From DATJGR01 sp041739525 (GTDB taxonomy: Bacteria > Pseudomonadota > Gammaproteobacteria > Pseudomonadales > Azotimanducaceae), in contig JBGSNQ010000192.1 of the NCBI GenBank assembly GCA_041739525.1, forward strand, positions 62,001 through 126,000: a DNA stretch of 64,000 nt. The letters are read 5' to 3'. Positions 1 through 8,635 of this stretch are shown here, in pieces (within the stretch, counting starts at the first letter, position 1; every line of letters starts with the position of its first letter). Under the pieces are notes generated by a model. It saw only the letters and a program-made list of their open reading frames with translations, made no database searches and had not been told where the DNA came from. The position numbers were made by a program, and so were the translations under genes.

Positions 1-963
1 CGACCGACCCGCCAACGGCAGCGAATTGATGTAGTCGAGCACCAGCTGGCGCCTTGCCTGCTCGTTGTTGATGCCGCCGCTGTAAATACGAACGCTGGCC
101 GACGCCATCTGACGCAGCTTTTCGCCGATCGTTTCCGTGCGGCCACCCGGCGAATGTCTGAATTTCTCGAGTTGAGTCGCGAGGGTGCTGCCGCCGATCA
201 CCGGATCGTCGATTCCTGCATAACTCAGGAGGCGCAGCCCGGCCGCCTTCGACAGGCGCTCCCAATCCATCACCGGGTTGCGTGTCCAGCGGCCGTCCAG
301 CACTTCGCGGTCTTCGACGAACAGCAGGCTCGCCACAAGCAGCGGCGGAATCTCTTCGAATCGGTCGTAGATGAAGTGCGGATAACGCGCGTTGTAGATC
401 ATGCGGCCGCCGCTGTCGAACAGCGACAAGCCCGCACGCGCCTTCTCCGGATAGATGACGTCGAGCCCGCGGTCGCTCAGCGCACGCATCTGTGCAGACG
501 GCCGCGCCTGGCTCACCACGTCGAAGCCGCCTGCGCGCAACCGCGCAACGTCTGCGGGCAGGTCGGCGTAGCCGAGGCGCAGGTCGTAAGGTCCACGAGC
601 GGGCGTGATCGGCGTCGGGTCCGCGCCAGGTTCCAGCTGAAAACCCAGCGGCTCGGCCACACGCGACCACAACTCCGCCTGCAACGGGGAATACCGCAGC
701 TCGTGCGAGACGATGATGAACAAACCGACGACTGCGATCAGTCTGAACAACTGACGATCGGTAAAGCGCGGACCGCGCGGAGCATTGCCTCGGATCGGCG
801 TCGCTTGGGGATCTTCGAACCCGGCGTTCGTCGGTGCGGGTACGTCGGCATGAACGAAACGCGGCGCGAGAATGAGCGGTAACGGATAGCGCACACGATC
901 GTCGTCCCGACGCGACGGGAGCGCGGGCGCCACCCGATCGATGTCTCGGGCGAGCGCGCTCAT
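1..963 (-). CDS. GT51 transglycosylase-domain protein, N-terminal part (runs off the left edge)
   Basis: The 321 visible residues form the N-terminal part of a membrane-anchored peptidoglycan glycosyltransferase; the C-terminus lies outside the window. A cytoplasmic leader of about 70 residues precedes a single membrane segment (about residues 72-87, LFRLIAVVGLFIIVSH). A GT51-like first motif is seen as FVEDREVLD and the second signature as GGSTLATQLEKF, followed by RHSPGGRT. GT51 enzymes polymerise lipid II in the periplasm. The first motif departs from the usual EDxxFxxH form, so activity cannot be assumed. The ATG at 963 is the only plausible start and lacks a clear Shine-Dalgarno sequence. 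It lies 171 bp downstream of the acyl-CoA synthetase on the same strand. A transpeptidase domain may or may not follow off the edge. Confidence 0.8.
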   Translation of the reverse strand, partial: MSALARDIDRVAPALPSRRDDDRVRYPLPLILAPRFVHADVPAPTNAGFEDPQATPIRGNAPRGPRFTDRQLFRLIAVVGLFIIVSHELRYSPLQAELWSRVAEPLGFQLEPGADPTPITPARGPYDLRLGYADLPADVARLRAGGFDVVSQARPSAQMRALSDRGLDVIYPEKARAGLSLFDSGGRMIYNARYPHFIYDRFEEIPPLLVASLLFVEDREVLDGRWTRNPVMDWERLSKAAGLRLLSYAGIDDPVIGGSTLATQLEKFRHSPGGRTETIGEKLRQMASASVRIYSGGINNEQARRQLVLDYINSLPLAGRS

Positions 964-1134
964 CGGTCAATCCAGCACATCTATTGCCGTCCCCACGGCC
1001 CCGGTACAACTAACGACCCTTGGCCATTCTCCATGGTTCGCGGTACCCGATTGTCGTGAATGTGTAGATGATCAGACGATCTTCGAACACACGCTCCGAC
1101 CTTCGAAAATAGGGGCGACGGGGTGTGGATTCAA

Positions 1135-2766
1135 TCAAGTTCGCGGGAGCAGCTGCGCCTCGGCGAATTCACGGATGTGCTTGTAGTCGGCCTTCCCGTT
1201 CGGGGCACGCGCCAGGTCGGCCTTGGCGAGAATTCGTTTCGGCACCTTATAGGCCGCGATGCGCGTACGAACGAAGTCTTTCAACTCGATTTCATCGAGG
1301 GCCGTCCCCGGCTCGAGCTGCACGACCGCGGTGATGGACTGCCCCCACTTCGCGTCCGCGATTCCGACAACCAGGGCGTCTGCGACCGAGGCGTGGGCCT
1401 TCAGCGCCTCCTCGACTTCCTCCGGGTAGACCTTTTCGCCGGCGGTATTGATGCAGTTGCTGCCGCGGCCGAGCAGCGTCAATGTGCCGTCCGCTTCCAC
1501 GCGCACCCAATCGCCGGGGATCGAATAGCGTACCCCGCCGATCACGGGGAACGTCTTCGCCGTCTTCGCCTCATCCTTGTAGTAACCGACCGGCAACGGC
1601 CCGCTCACCGCCACCATGCCGGATTCGCCGGACCCGGCGCGAACTTCCCGATGATCTTCCGTGAACACCTTGCAGGTGGGACCGAGCGAGAAGCGCGCCA
1701 CGTCGACCGCCTGGTCGCGGGTCATTACCGAGCTGCCGAGGCCAAGCGCCTCCGACGACGCAAAACCGTCGACCAGGGTCAGGTCAGGATTGTGGCGCAG
1801 CAACCCCGCTTTGACTTCGCGCGTCCACATGACGCCGGACGAACTGATGAAACGCAGCGACGAGATATCGCGTTTCACCGTCGCTGCATCCAACGCCTCC
1901 ACGAGGGGGCGTGCAAAAGCATCACCGACGATGGTGGCAGCCGTAACCTTGTGACGCTCGATCGCGGCCAACGCCTCGTCGGCGTCGAAGCTGCGCGCCG
2001 GCAAGGTGACACAGGTACCGCCATGCGTCATGGCAGAAACGGAGGAGAGCAGTCCGGTGCCGTGCATCATCGGCGGCAGCGGCAGATTCACCGGCGGCGG
2101 TTCGAGTCTCAAACGTTCGATGTACGCCGCCAGGTCCGGCGACGGGGGTACGCCGATGCGCGGATTCCCGCCGGCACCGGTGCCACGCCACAAATCGTCG
2201 TGACGCCACATCACTCCCTTGGGCATCCCGGTCGTTCCGCCGGTATACAGGAACAGCATGTCGTCGCCGGAGCGGTCGATGCCAAGCGGCGCGCCGCTGC
2301 CGACACCCGCCAGCGTTTCGTATTCGACAACGTCGGCACAGCCGGGATGGCCGTCGGCAATCTCGACCCAGTAACGAACCTTCGGAAGTTGGGCGCGGAT
2401 CGCTGCCACCCGCGCGGCAAATTCCGCGGTGAACAGAACAACGGTCGCGTCGGCGTTGTCGAGCAGATATACGAGTTCGTGGTCGACGTATCGGTAGTTG
2501 ACGTTTACGTGCGTCAGCCGTGCTTTGAAGGCCGCCGCAATGCCCTCGCTGTATTCCGCGCGATTGCGCATATAGAAGGCGATCTTCTCGCCCGGCTTGG
2601 CTCGCTCGTGCAGCGCCCGGGCCAGGTTGTTGGTGCGGCGCGTGAAATCGCGCCATCGCACCACGTGATCGGCATGCACCAGCGCGATTCGGGCCGGATC
2701 CACCATCGCGTCGACGGCGTCGAGAATGTCGCCGTAGTTCCAACCGGTTGAGTTCGTGACCGACAT
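1135..2766 (-). CDS. Acyl-CoA synthetase (AMP-forming, FadD-like)
   Basis: This 543-residue protein belongs to the ANL adenylating superfamily, which activates a carboxylic acid to acyl-AMP and then acyl-CoA in the cytoplasm. The P-loop YTGGTTGMPKGV starts near residue 174. The core motif DGFASSEALGLGSS, the hinge GRGSNCINTAGEKVYPEEVE and the C-terminal lysine region PNGKADYK are all present, so the enzyme looks intact. The open frame extends upstream, but the ATG at 2766 is preceded by a strong GGGGGAAG and gives the family's normal length. It is divergent from the DEAD-box helicase gene, and a GATAGC-N6-GCTATC dyad lies between them. Substrate is unknown. Nearby Baeyer-Villiger monooxygenases and an acyl-CoA dehydrogenase make a medium- or long-chain or steroid-side-chain acid plausible, by inference only. 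Confidence 0.88.
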   Translation of the reverse strand: MSVTNSTGWNYGDILDAVDAMVDPARIALVHADHVVRWRDFTRRTNNLARALHERAKPGEKIAFYMRNRAEYSEGIAAAFKARLTHVNVNYRYVDHELVYLLDNADATVVLFTAEFAARVAAIRAQLPKVRYWVEIADGHPGCADVVEYETLAGVGSGAPLGIDRSGDDMLFLYTGGTTGMPKGVMWRHDDLWRGTGAGGNPRIGVPPSPDLAAYIERLRLEPPPVNLPLPPMMHGTGLLSSVSAMTHGGTCVTLPARSFDADEALAAIERHKVTAATIVGDAFARPLVEALDAATVKRDISSLRFISSSGVMWTREVKAGLLRHNPDLTLVDGFASSEALGLGSSVMTRDQAVDVARFSLGPTCKVFTEDHREVRAGSGESGMVAVSGPLPVGYYKDEAKTAKTFPVIGGVRYSIPGDWVRVEADGTLTLLGRGSNCINTAGEKVYPEEVEEALKAHASVADALVVGIADAKWGQSITAVVQLEPGTALDEIELKDFVRTRIAAYKVPKRILAKADLARAPNGKADYKHIREFAEAQLLPRT

Positions 2767-2794
2767 GCTTCCCCCTTCGCGCAGTCGTCGCGAC

Positions 2795-2812
2795 GATAGC
2801 ACAGCCGCTATC
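2795..2812. promoter_or_regulatory. Inverted repeat GATAGC-N6-GCTATC in a divergent promoter region
   Basis: A perfect 6-bp inverted repeat with a 6-bp spacer lies in the 93-bp gap between the divergent acyl-CoA synthetase and DEAD-box helicase genes, 29 bp upstream of the synthetase start. Its position suits an operator acting on either promoter. No regulator is encoded beside it, so the role is a guess. Confidence 0.3.
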
Positions 2813-2859
2813 CGATCAGACTTAGGCGTCTCGAGTGCGTTACGCTGTCGGCCCTCGTT

Positions 2860-4632
2860 ATGTCCGACGATTCGATGACCGAAGAAAAGCTGCCGACGTT
2901 CGCCGACTTTGCCCTGATTCCACAGGTACTCGCTGCCGTTCGCGATGTCGGTTACGAGACGCCGACGCCGATACAGATCCCCACCATTCCACACCTGTTG
3001 GCGGGTCGCGACGTCGTCGGCCAGGCGCAGACCGGCACCGGAAAAACCGCGGCATTCGCGCTGCCGCTGTTGTCGCGGCTCGATCTGAAGCGGCTCGATC
3101 CGCAGATTCTCGTGCTGACACCGACGCGTGAACTGGCGATTCAGGTCGCGGAAGCGTTCCAGTCGTACGCGAGTCACCTGCGCGGTTTTCAGGTCTTACC
3201 GGTCTACGGCGGCCAGGACTACGCGGTGCAGTTGCGGCAATTGAAGCGTGGTGTGCACGTGATCGTTGGAACGCCTGGTCGGCTGATGGACCACATGCGC
3301 CGCGGCACCCTGAAACTGACTGGATTGAGCACGGTCGTGCTGGACGAAGCCGACGAAATGCTGCGGATGGGGTTCATCGAAGACGTCGAATGGATTCTCA
3401 GCCAGACACCGCCGACTCGGCAGGTGGCGCTGTTCTCCGCGACGATGCCCACTGCCATCCGCCGCATCGCAGAACAGTACTTGCGCGATCCGGCGGAAGT
3501 CACCATCAAACTGCGCACGACCACCGCAGAGACGATCCGTCAGCGTTATTGGATCGTCACCGGCGTACACAAACTCGACGCGCTCACACGCCTGCTTGAA
3601 ACCGAACCATTCGACGGTGTGCTGGTGTTCGTGCGTACGCGCATCGCCGCGGTCGAACTCGCAGAACGCCTGCAGGCGCGCGGCTACGCGACATCGGCTT
3701 TGAATGGCGACATGCCGCAGAAGCAGCGCGAACAGACCATCAGCCGCTTGAAAGCCGGCAAGCTCGACATTCTCGTAGCCACCGATGTCGCCGCGCGTGG
3801 GCTCGACGTCGAACGCATCAGCCACGTCATCAACTTCGATATTCCGAACGATACTGAAGCGTACGTCCATCGCATCGGTCGAACGGGCCGCGCGGGACGC
3901 AGCGGTGAAGCGATTCTGTTCGTGGCGCCGCGCGAGCGCCACCTGCTAAGGGCGATCGAGAAGTCCACGCGCCAGCAGATCGAACCGATGGAGCTGCCTT
4001 CAGCCGAAGCGGTCAACGACAAACGTATCGCCAAATTCACGCAGAGCATTACCGACACGCTGGCCACACGCGACCTCGGCTTCTTCCGCGACATCGTGGT
4101 GCGCTATCAGCAACAGCACGACGCCGATCCGGTGGACATAGCAGCAGCACTCGCGCAATTGGCGCAAGGCGACAAGCCGCTGCTGGTGAAGGACGTGATC
4201 ACATTGGAAAAGCGGCCGCCGCGCGACGAAGCAACGCCCGACCGCAAACGGCCCGACAAGCCAGCAAAGGGGCCACGAACTCCGACACAGCGACCCACAA
4301 GCGTAGGTCTGGAGCTGTATCGGGTAGAGGTCGGACACACCAACGGAGTGCAACCGGGCAATCTCGTTGGGGCAATCACCAACGAAGCGGGGCTCGCGAG
4401 CTCGAACATCGGTCGCATCGAAATCTACGACGCCTTCAGCACCATCGAGTTGCCGGAAGGCATGCCGAAGGAAGTCTTCCAACTGCTGAAGAAGGTCTGG
4501 GTTTCCGGCCGTCAACTCGAAATCAGCCGGATGGGCGCCGCACCGCCGTCGCGACCGATCAAAAAACGCACAGCTGCTCCACGCAAGTCGAACGCCGACA
4601 ACAAACCACGCAAGCCGACCAGGAAGACATAG
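2860..4632 (+). CDS. DEAD-box RNA helicase with C-terminal DbpA-type RNA-binding domain
   Basis: A 590-residue ATP-dependent RNA helicase. Residues 1-380 hold the two RecA lobes: Q motif (YETPTPIQ, 32-39), motif I AQTGTGKT (56-63), Ia PTRELAIQV, Ib TPGR, II DEAD (162-165), III SAT, V TDVAARGLD and VI HRIGRTGRAG near 337. After a basic, low-complexity linker, about residues 482-555 match the DbpA/CsdA RNA-binding fold, followed by a Lys/Arg-rich tail. This layout is that of CsdA/DeaD-type helicases, which act in ribosome assembly and mRNA remodelling, often in the cold. The start at 2860 was chosen because MSDDSMTEEK leads directly into the conserved FADF of the Q-motif region. Confidence 0.95.
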   Translation: MSDDSMTEEKLPTFADFALIPQVLAAVRDVGYETPTPIQIPTIPHLLAGRDVVGQAQTGTGKTAAFALPLLSRLDLKRLDPQILVLTPTRELAIQVAEAFQSYASHLRGFQVLPVYGGQDYAVQLRQLKRGVHVIVGTPGRLMDHMRRGTLKLTGLSTVVLDEADEMLRMGFIEDVEWILSQTPPTRQVALFSATMPTAIRRIAEQYLRDPAEVTIKLRTTTAETIRQRYWIVTGVHKLDALTRLLETEPFDGVLVFVRTRIAAVELAERLQARGYATSALNGDMPQKQREQTISRLKAGKLDILVATDVAARGLDVERISHVINFDIPNDTEAYVHRIGRTGRAGRSGEAILFVAPRERHLLRAIEKSTRQQIEPMELPSAEAVNDKRIAKFTQSITDTLATRDLGFFRDIVVRYQQQHDADPVDIAAALAQLAQGDKPLLVKDVITLEKRPPRDEATPDRKRPDKPAKGPRTPTQRPTSVGLELYRVEVGHTNGVQPGNLVGAITNEAGLASSNIGRIEIYDAFSTIELPEGMPKEVFQLLKKVWVSGRQLEISRMGAAPPSRPIKKRTAAPRKSNADNKPRKPTRKT

Positions 4633-4940
4633 CTGCACGGCCCAAAACGCCGACAGATCGCTTGCCTACGCTGGGCGAGCCGCGCAAGATTGCGCATCGC
4701 GCGCATATCCTGCATTGCAAGGAGGAAAGACATGAGTGTCGCATCGAAGTTGGTCCATCGCGGGATGGGCAGGTAAACGATAAGGCTGGCGCCCATTTCC
4801 TTTGTAGAGCGCCTTCTCTCGAGCTCCCCTTCTCACCCTTCCCATTCCGCTACGTCATTCAACGGGTCGTCCGCTGTTGCGGAATGCCCACGGCATAGTA
4901 CTTGCCGACGTTCGACGTCGGATTTGATGAAGGGTTATCG
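4633..4940. other. Intergenic region without a recognised gene
   Basis: About 308 bp separate the helicase stop from rsgA. Short open frames here lack ribosome-binding sites and resemble nothing known. The final part holds the rsgA leader, with a CATAGT -10-like element near 4895 and the stem-loop annotated separately. No terminator with a T-run was seen after the helicase. Confidence 0.6.
4905..4921 (+). promoter_or_regulatory. Perfect stem-loop CCGACGT-TCG-ACGTCGG in the rsgA leader
   Basis: A 7-bp perfect inverted repeat with a 3-nt loop starts a few bases after a -10-like CATAGT and ends 19 nt before the rsgA ATG, leaving the Shine-Dalgarno AAGGG free. It could be a 5' mRNA hairpin that stabilises the transcript, or a DNA operator overlapping the transcription start. 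Sequence alone does not decide. Confidence 0.4.
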
Positions 4941-5996
4941 ATGACTAAGCAATACACGCTCTCGAGCCTCGGCTGGAGAGCTTTCTTCCAACAGCAGCTC
5001 TCGATCGACGAGGTCGAGCAGGCTCGCCCGGCACGCGTGCTGACGGTTCAACGCAGCGGCATCACGGTGGGCGATACACAAGGCGAGCGCCATATCGCGC
5101 TCAGCAGCAAATGGTTTTCGTTGCCGGCGGAACAACGCCCCGCGATCGGCGATTGGGTACTGCTCAGCGAACACGGCGACGCTGTAACACGCGTGCTTGA
5201 CCGCTGCAGTGTATTCACACGCGTGACAGCCGGCGTCAAAACCGATCTGCAGGTGATCGCCGCAAACGTCGACACGCTGTTCGTCGTGTCATCGTGCAAC
5301 GAAGAGTTCAACGTCTCGCGCCTCGAACGTTATCTCGCGCTGGCCATCGAGGCGCACGTCGATGCGGTAGTGGTGCTGACGAAAGCCGACTTGTGCGACA
5401 CCGTCGACGACTACGTTCACGCCGTACGCGGCGTTCACAAGAACGTCGCGATCGAATGCGTGAACGCGACGGACCCAACGGCGATAGACGGCGTTCGCGC
5501 ATGGTGCCATCCGGGCCAGACCGTCGCGCTCATCGGCTCGTCCGGTGTCGGCAAGTCGTCTCTGCTCAACAGCCTCGCAGGTGAACAGAAGCAGCTGACA
5601 GGCGGAATTCGCGAATCCGATTCCAGCGGCCGACACACGACATCGCACCGGTCGCTGCACCTGCTGCCCAACGGTTCACTGCTGCTCGATTCACCCGGCA
5701 TGCGTGAACTCAAGATGGTCGACGCGGAACAGGGCGTAACGGAAATGTTCGCCGACGTCGGCGATCTGGCGTTGCAATGCAAATTCACCAACTGCGGCCA
5801 CGAAGACGAACCCGGTTGCGCAGTGCAGGCGGCAATCGCATCGGGCGTGCTCGACGAACGGCGGCTGCACAACTACCGCAAACTGCTGCGCGAACAGGCG
5901 CGCCACACCGAGTCGATCGCAGTGCAGCGGCATCGCAACCGACAGTTTGCCAAACACGTGAAGCGGGTGGTTGCCGAGAAAGACAAGCGGCGCTGA
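4941..5996 (+). CDS. rsgA: Ribosome small subunit-dependent GTPase A
   Basis: This 351-residue protein is the circularly permuted GTPase RsgA (YjeQ), which checks maturation of the 30S decoding centre and releases RbfA. It has an N-terminal OB-fold and then G motifs in permuted order: G4-like LTKADL (about 146-151), P-loop GSSGVGKSS (K205) and G3 DSPGMREL. The zinc knuckle CKFTNCGHEDEPGC places Cys280, Cys285, His287 and Cys293. A TTG 39 bp upstream is also in frame, but the ATG at 4941 follows GAAGGG and begins a normal-length protein. Its stop lies 4 bp from the stop of the convergent histidine phosphatase gene. Confidence 0.96.
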   Translation: MTKQYTLSSLGWRAFFQQQLSIDEVEQARPARVLTVQRSGITVGDTQGERHIALSSKWFSLPAEQRPAIGDWVLLSEHGDAVTRVLDRCSVFTRVTAGVKTDLQVIAANVDTLFVVSSCNEEFNVSRLERYLALAIEAHVDAVVVLTKADLCDTVDDYVHAVRGVHKNVAIECVNATDPTAIDGVRAWCHPGQTVALIGSSGVGKSSLLNSLAGEQKQLTGGIRESDSSGRHTTSHRSLHLLPNGSLLLDSPGMRELKMVDAEQGVTEMFADVGDLALQCKFTNCGHEDEPGCAVQAAIASGVLDERRLHNYRKLLREQARHTESIAVQRHRNRQFAKHVKRVVAEKDKRR

Positions 5997-6000
5997 CGGT

Positions 6001-6714
6001 TCAGCGCTGTGCTGCGGCAATCCGTTGCGCGGCGCGTTCCATGTCGGTAAGGCCCATGCCGCGCTTGCTCAGGTTATAGCCGGTGATGTTGATGCCACGC
6101 ACGAGATAGCGCTCGACTCGGCCGCCGTCCATGTCTACGTCGACGACGTTGATGCAGCAAGCGTCCTGCTCGACGCTCACCGTGCCCTGCCACGGCAGGT
6201 TCATCATGTGGTTGAGCAGCAGACGATTGACGCCGCCGTGCGCGACGATCAGCAACGTACGCCAGCTGCGATCATTCACCAGCGCCTTGAATGCCGGTAC
6301 CACGCGGTACTCGAAATCAGCGAAACGTTCGCCACCCAGGAACCGTGAGTCGGGATGCGCCGCGTCGGCCCGTGGATTGGCGACGTGACGAATCCAGGCC
6401 TGCATATCGGTGATGTCGTCGAAGCTGTCGCCGCCGTGAATCTCTTCGAGTTCCGGCACGATTTCCAGTTGGGGTGCTTTGCGACTGGCGAGAATGAAGC
6501 CGGCGGTTGCGCGCGTGCGCGGCAATCCGGAGCACACCGCACGATCGAAGTCGACGTCGGCCAGCACTTCGCTCTGACGGCGCGCCTGATCTTCGCCGTT
6601 GGCGGTCAATCCGACGATGCGCGTATCGGCCACCGGTGTGCCGTCATCGCGCAGATACGCGGCTTCGGCATGTCGCAGCAGGTAGATCCGACGGCGATCG
6701 GGTTCCTGGAACAT
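6001..6714 (-). CDS. Histidine phosphatase superfamily protein
   Basis: A 237-residue member of the phosphoglycerate-mutase-like (branch 1) histidine phosphatases. The catalytic RHG-type motif reads LLRHAEAA, with His15 as the predicted phospho-acceptor; the later HGG of LLIVAHGGVNRLLL supplies the second active-site His. The insert following residue 20 (DDGTPVADTRIVGLT) fits the ALTxxG region of SixA- and PhoE-like enzymes. Substrate is unknown. It is the last gene of a leftward set after the ExbB-like and holin-like genes (14-bp gap), so co-transcription is likely. Confidence 0.85.
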   Translation of the reverse strand: MFQEPDRRRIYLLRHAEAAYLRDDGTPVADTRIVGLTANGEDQARRQSEVLADVDFDRAVCSGLPRTRATAGFILASRKAPQLEIVPELEEIHGGDSFDDITDMQAWIRHVANPRADAAHPDSRFLGGERFADFEYRVVPAFKALVNDRSWRTLLIVAHGGVNRLLLNHMMNLPWQGTVSVEQDACCINVVDVDMDGGRVERYLVRGINITGYNLSKRGMGLTDMERAAQRIAAAQR

Positions 6715-6728
6715 CTAGTAGGCCGTCA

Positions 6729-7109
6729 CTAGGATCGTCGCTGCATGACTATGACCTCGTACCGGCCCTTCGGACCGATGAACGACGAGGCGAGCCACGA
6801 CGTGATGCTGACGACGAGCGCACCGAGCAGAGCGGCGCCAAACCCGCTCAACCTGAACCCGTCGAGCATCGCTGCCACGAGTCCGAACATCGCTGCGTTC
6901 ACGACCAGAATGAACAGCCCGAGCGTAATCAGCGTGAACGGCAGCGTGATCAACAACACGATCGGCCGCAGCAACGCGTTCACGATGCCGAGCCACAGCG
7001 CGGCAAACAGCAACGTCCAGCCGCCCTTGATGTCGACGCCGGGCACCAGCTGCGACGCGAGCCACAAACCAAACGCGGAAATTGCCAGACGCAGTAGAAA
7101 ACCGTTCAT
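6729..7109 (-). CDS. Phage holin family protein (four-TM superfamily IV membrane protein)
   Basis: The 126-residue product has four hydrophobic segments and the family signature: N-terminal FLLRLAISAFGLWLASQLVPG, a VNALLRPIVLLITLPFTL loop and a second half rich in FILVVNAA. Despite the family name, these small inner-membrane proteins are widespread chromosomal genes in bacteria and are not evidence of a prophage; no phage genes are nearby. It lies between the ExbB-like channel gene (15-bp gap) and the histidine phosphatase gene. Function is unknown. Confidence 0.85.
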   Translation of the reverse strand: MNGFLLRLAISAFGLWLASQLVPGVDIKGGWTLLFAALWLGIVNALLRPIVLLITLPFTLITLGLFILVVNAAMFGLVAAMLDGFRLSGFGAALLGALVVSITSWLASSFIGPKGRYEVIVMQRRS

Positions 7110-7124
7110 GAAGCTTCGCCCCGT

Positions 7125-8021
7125 TTAGCGCTGACGAACGAGTCGCTCGCTCGTCATCTGCGCAGGAGCGAGCGGCCTTTCGGATGCATCCACCAGACTC
7201 GTGCGCAGATTGCTGATGAGATGCTCTTCCGCATACTCCTGCGTGTCGAGCGCGAGCCGCTCCTGCGCGAGCTGCAGTTCGTGGATTACGTACATCACGA
7301 TGATCGACAACGTCAGCGCGGTGAACGTCGAGTTGAACGACACACCCAAACCGCCCGTCAACGCGCCCGGGTTGTTGCTGCTCAACGCGAACTGCGCGCT
7401 CTGCAACGCTTCACCAAGACCGCGCACCGTCCCGACGAAGCCGATCGCCGGGATCGACCACGCGCCGAAGCGGATCATCGCCAGCTCCGAGTCCATGCGT
7501 GCCGCTTCGATCTCGACGACCTGATGCACCGTGGTCGCTGCGTCCTGAACGTTCTGCGTCGCGCCGAAGCGCTTCAGCGCTGAGCGCAAGACGCGCGGCA
7601 CCACCGATTCACTCAAGCCCGGCGGAATCTGATCGAGTTGGCGGATGTGATCGCGCACGTCGTCGGGCAACACGCACGAACCCGGCGGCATCTGCATGAG
7701 ATCCTGATCGAGCAGCTTGCGGAAACGCGACACTTTGTAACCCTGACGCGCCGCCAGCAGCAGCGACCACAAACACATGATGATGGCGGCTTGCGGCTCG
7801 GGCTCCTCAATGATCACCAGAATGGAGCGGCGGCCCTGGTAGCTCGGATCGGCGTCGACCATGCGCTGCTCTTCCGCCATGAAATGCTCCGCTCCCGGAC
7901 GCACGTAGAGGGCATACGTGGCTTGCACGATCAGGGTGAGGATCAACAACAGTCCAATGTTGAAGATCCGGTCGAACGTCTTGTTCGTTTCGAGGTTCGC
8001 AAGGAAGCTCAAACCGGCCAT
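7125..8021 (-). CDS. MotA/TolQ/ExbB-family proton channel-like protein
   Basis: The 298-residue inner-membrane protein has an N-terminal membrane segment (about residues 16-36), a long cytoplasmic middle, and a C-terminal MotA/TolQ/ExbB domain. That domain is recognised by FGAWSIPAIGFVGTVRGLGE and by the following pore helix containing SFNSTFTALTLSIIVMY. In the family such subunits use the proton gradient together with a TolR/ExbD/MotB partner. No partner gene is adjacent, which is unusual. The ATG at 8021 was preferred over the TTG at 8027 because GGAG sits 7 nt upstream. It heads a leftward set with the holin-like and phosphatase genes. Confidence 0.82.
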   Translation of the reverse strand: MAGLSFLANLETNKTFDRIFNIGLLLILTLIVQATYALYVRPGAEHFMAEEQRMVDADPSYQGRRSILVIIEEPEPQAAIIMCLWSLLLAARQGYKVSRFRKLLDQDLMQMPPGSCVLPDDVRDHIRQLDQIPPGLSESVVPRVLRSALKRFGATQNVQDAATTVHQVVEIEAARMDSELAMIRFGAWSIPAIGFVGTVRGLGEALQSAQFALSSNNPGALTGGLGVSFNSTFTALTLSIIVMYVIHELQLAQERLALDTQEYAEEHLISNLRTSLVDASERPLAPAQMTSERLVRQR

Positions 8022-8158
8022 AACCAAACTCCACTACTCGCCGGGATTCTGCGGCGTTCCCCAAACGATGTCCATGCGGTCGGTCTCGCAGTCCGACGCG
8101 TACAAAAAGGGCACAAAGCGCTCCTCGTCTCGCACGCGGTGCAGTATAGAGTCGCGCG

Positions 8159-8635
8159 ATGGCAAAGATCTCACACGTGCTCCCCGACGATTGGCTCGCG
8201 ACCTACATCCGCAATTACGTGGTCGACACCCTCGCGCCGTCGGAGCGCATGCAGTTTCGAATCGCCTGCGGCCGCGGTGCAGAGGCGGTGGCGGAATGGG
8301 CCGACTCGACGCTGCCGAAATACACCTCGGTATGGCAACGGTTGAAGAGCGCACAGCGCCAACGCCGCTTCCGTGCGGTACCGAGCACGGAAAAATGGAT
8401 GACCGACTGGAAAGCCGCGGAACGCACCCTCGGCACACACGTCACGGCAACACTGCGCCGCAACCGCGCCGCGCTCGGTAAGCCCGCGGCCGCGACACCC
8501 GCTGAAATGTTGACCGCGGCGCTCGCCGCTTTTGAAGCGTCGTTACCCGCAGCGGATACGTGCACTTCGAGTGGCGAACACGATGCCGCGCATGCACCGC
8601 GCAGCGCCGAACGCAGCCCTACTGCGAAACACTGA
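8159..8635 (+). CDS. Uncharacterised 158-residue protein
   Basis: I do not recognise this protein. It has no signal peptide or membrane segment, several Trp residues in the first 90 residues, and an Ala/Thr/His-rich tail. The N-terminal stretch WLATYIRNYVVDTLAPSER loosely recalls the helical anti-sigma N-terminal (RskA-type) pattern, but zinc ligands and a membrane anchor are missing. A -10-like TATAGA at 8145-8150 would start transcription at about the ATG, suggesting a leaderless mRNA. The gene is divergent from the ExbB-like gene, and its last 17 bp overlap the convergent alpha/beta hydrolase gene. Confidence 0.5.
   Translation: MAKISHVLPDDWLATYIRNYVVDTLAPSERMQFRIACGRGAEAVAEWADSTLPKYTSVWQRLKSAQRQRRFRAVPSTEKWMTDWKAAERTLGTHVTATLRRNRAALGKPAAATPAEMLTAALAAFEASLPAADTCTSSGEHDAAHAPRSAERSPTAKH

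Noticed and set aside
1123..2751. A 540-codon plus-strand frame opposite the acyl-CoA synthetase
   Set aside because: No ribosome site or motifs; the opposite strand carries a complete, motif-rich enzyme.
6729..7109. Prophage, suggested by a holin-family gene
   Set aside because: The family is a chromosomal four-TM type; no integrase, structural or lysis genes are near.
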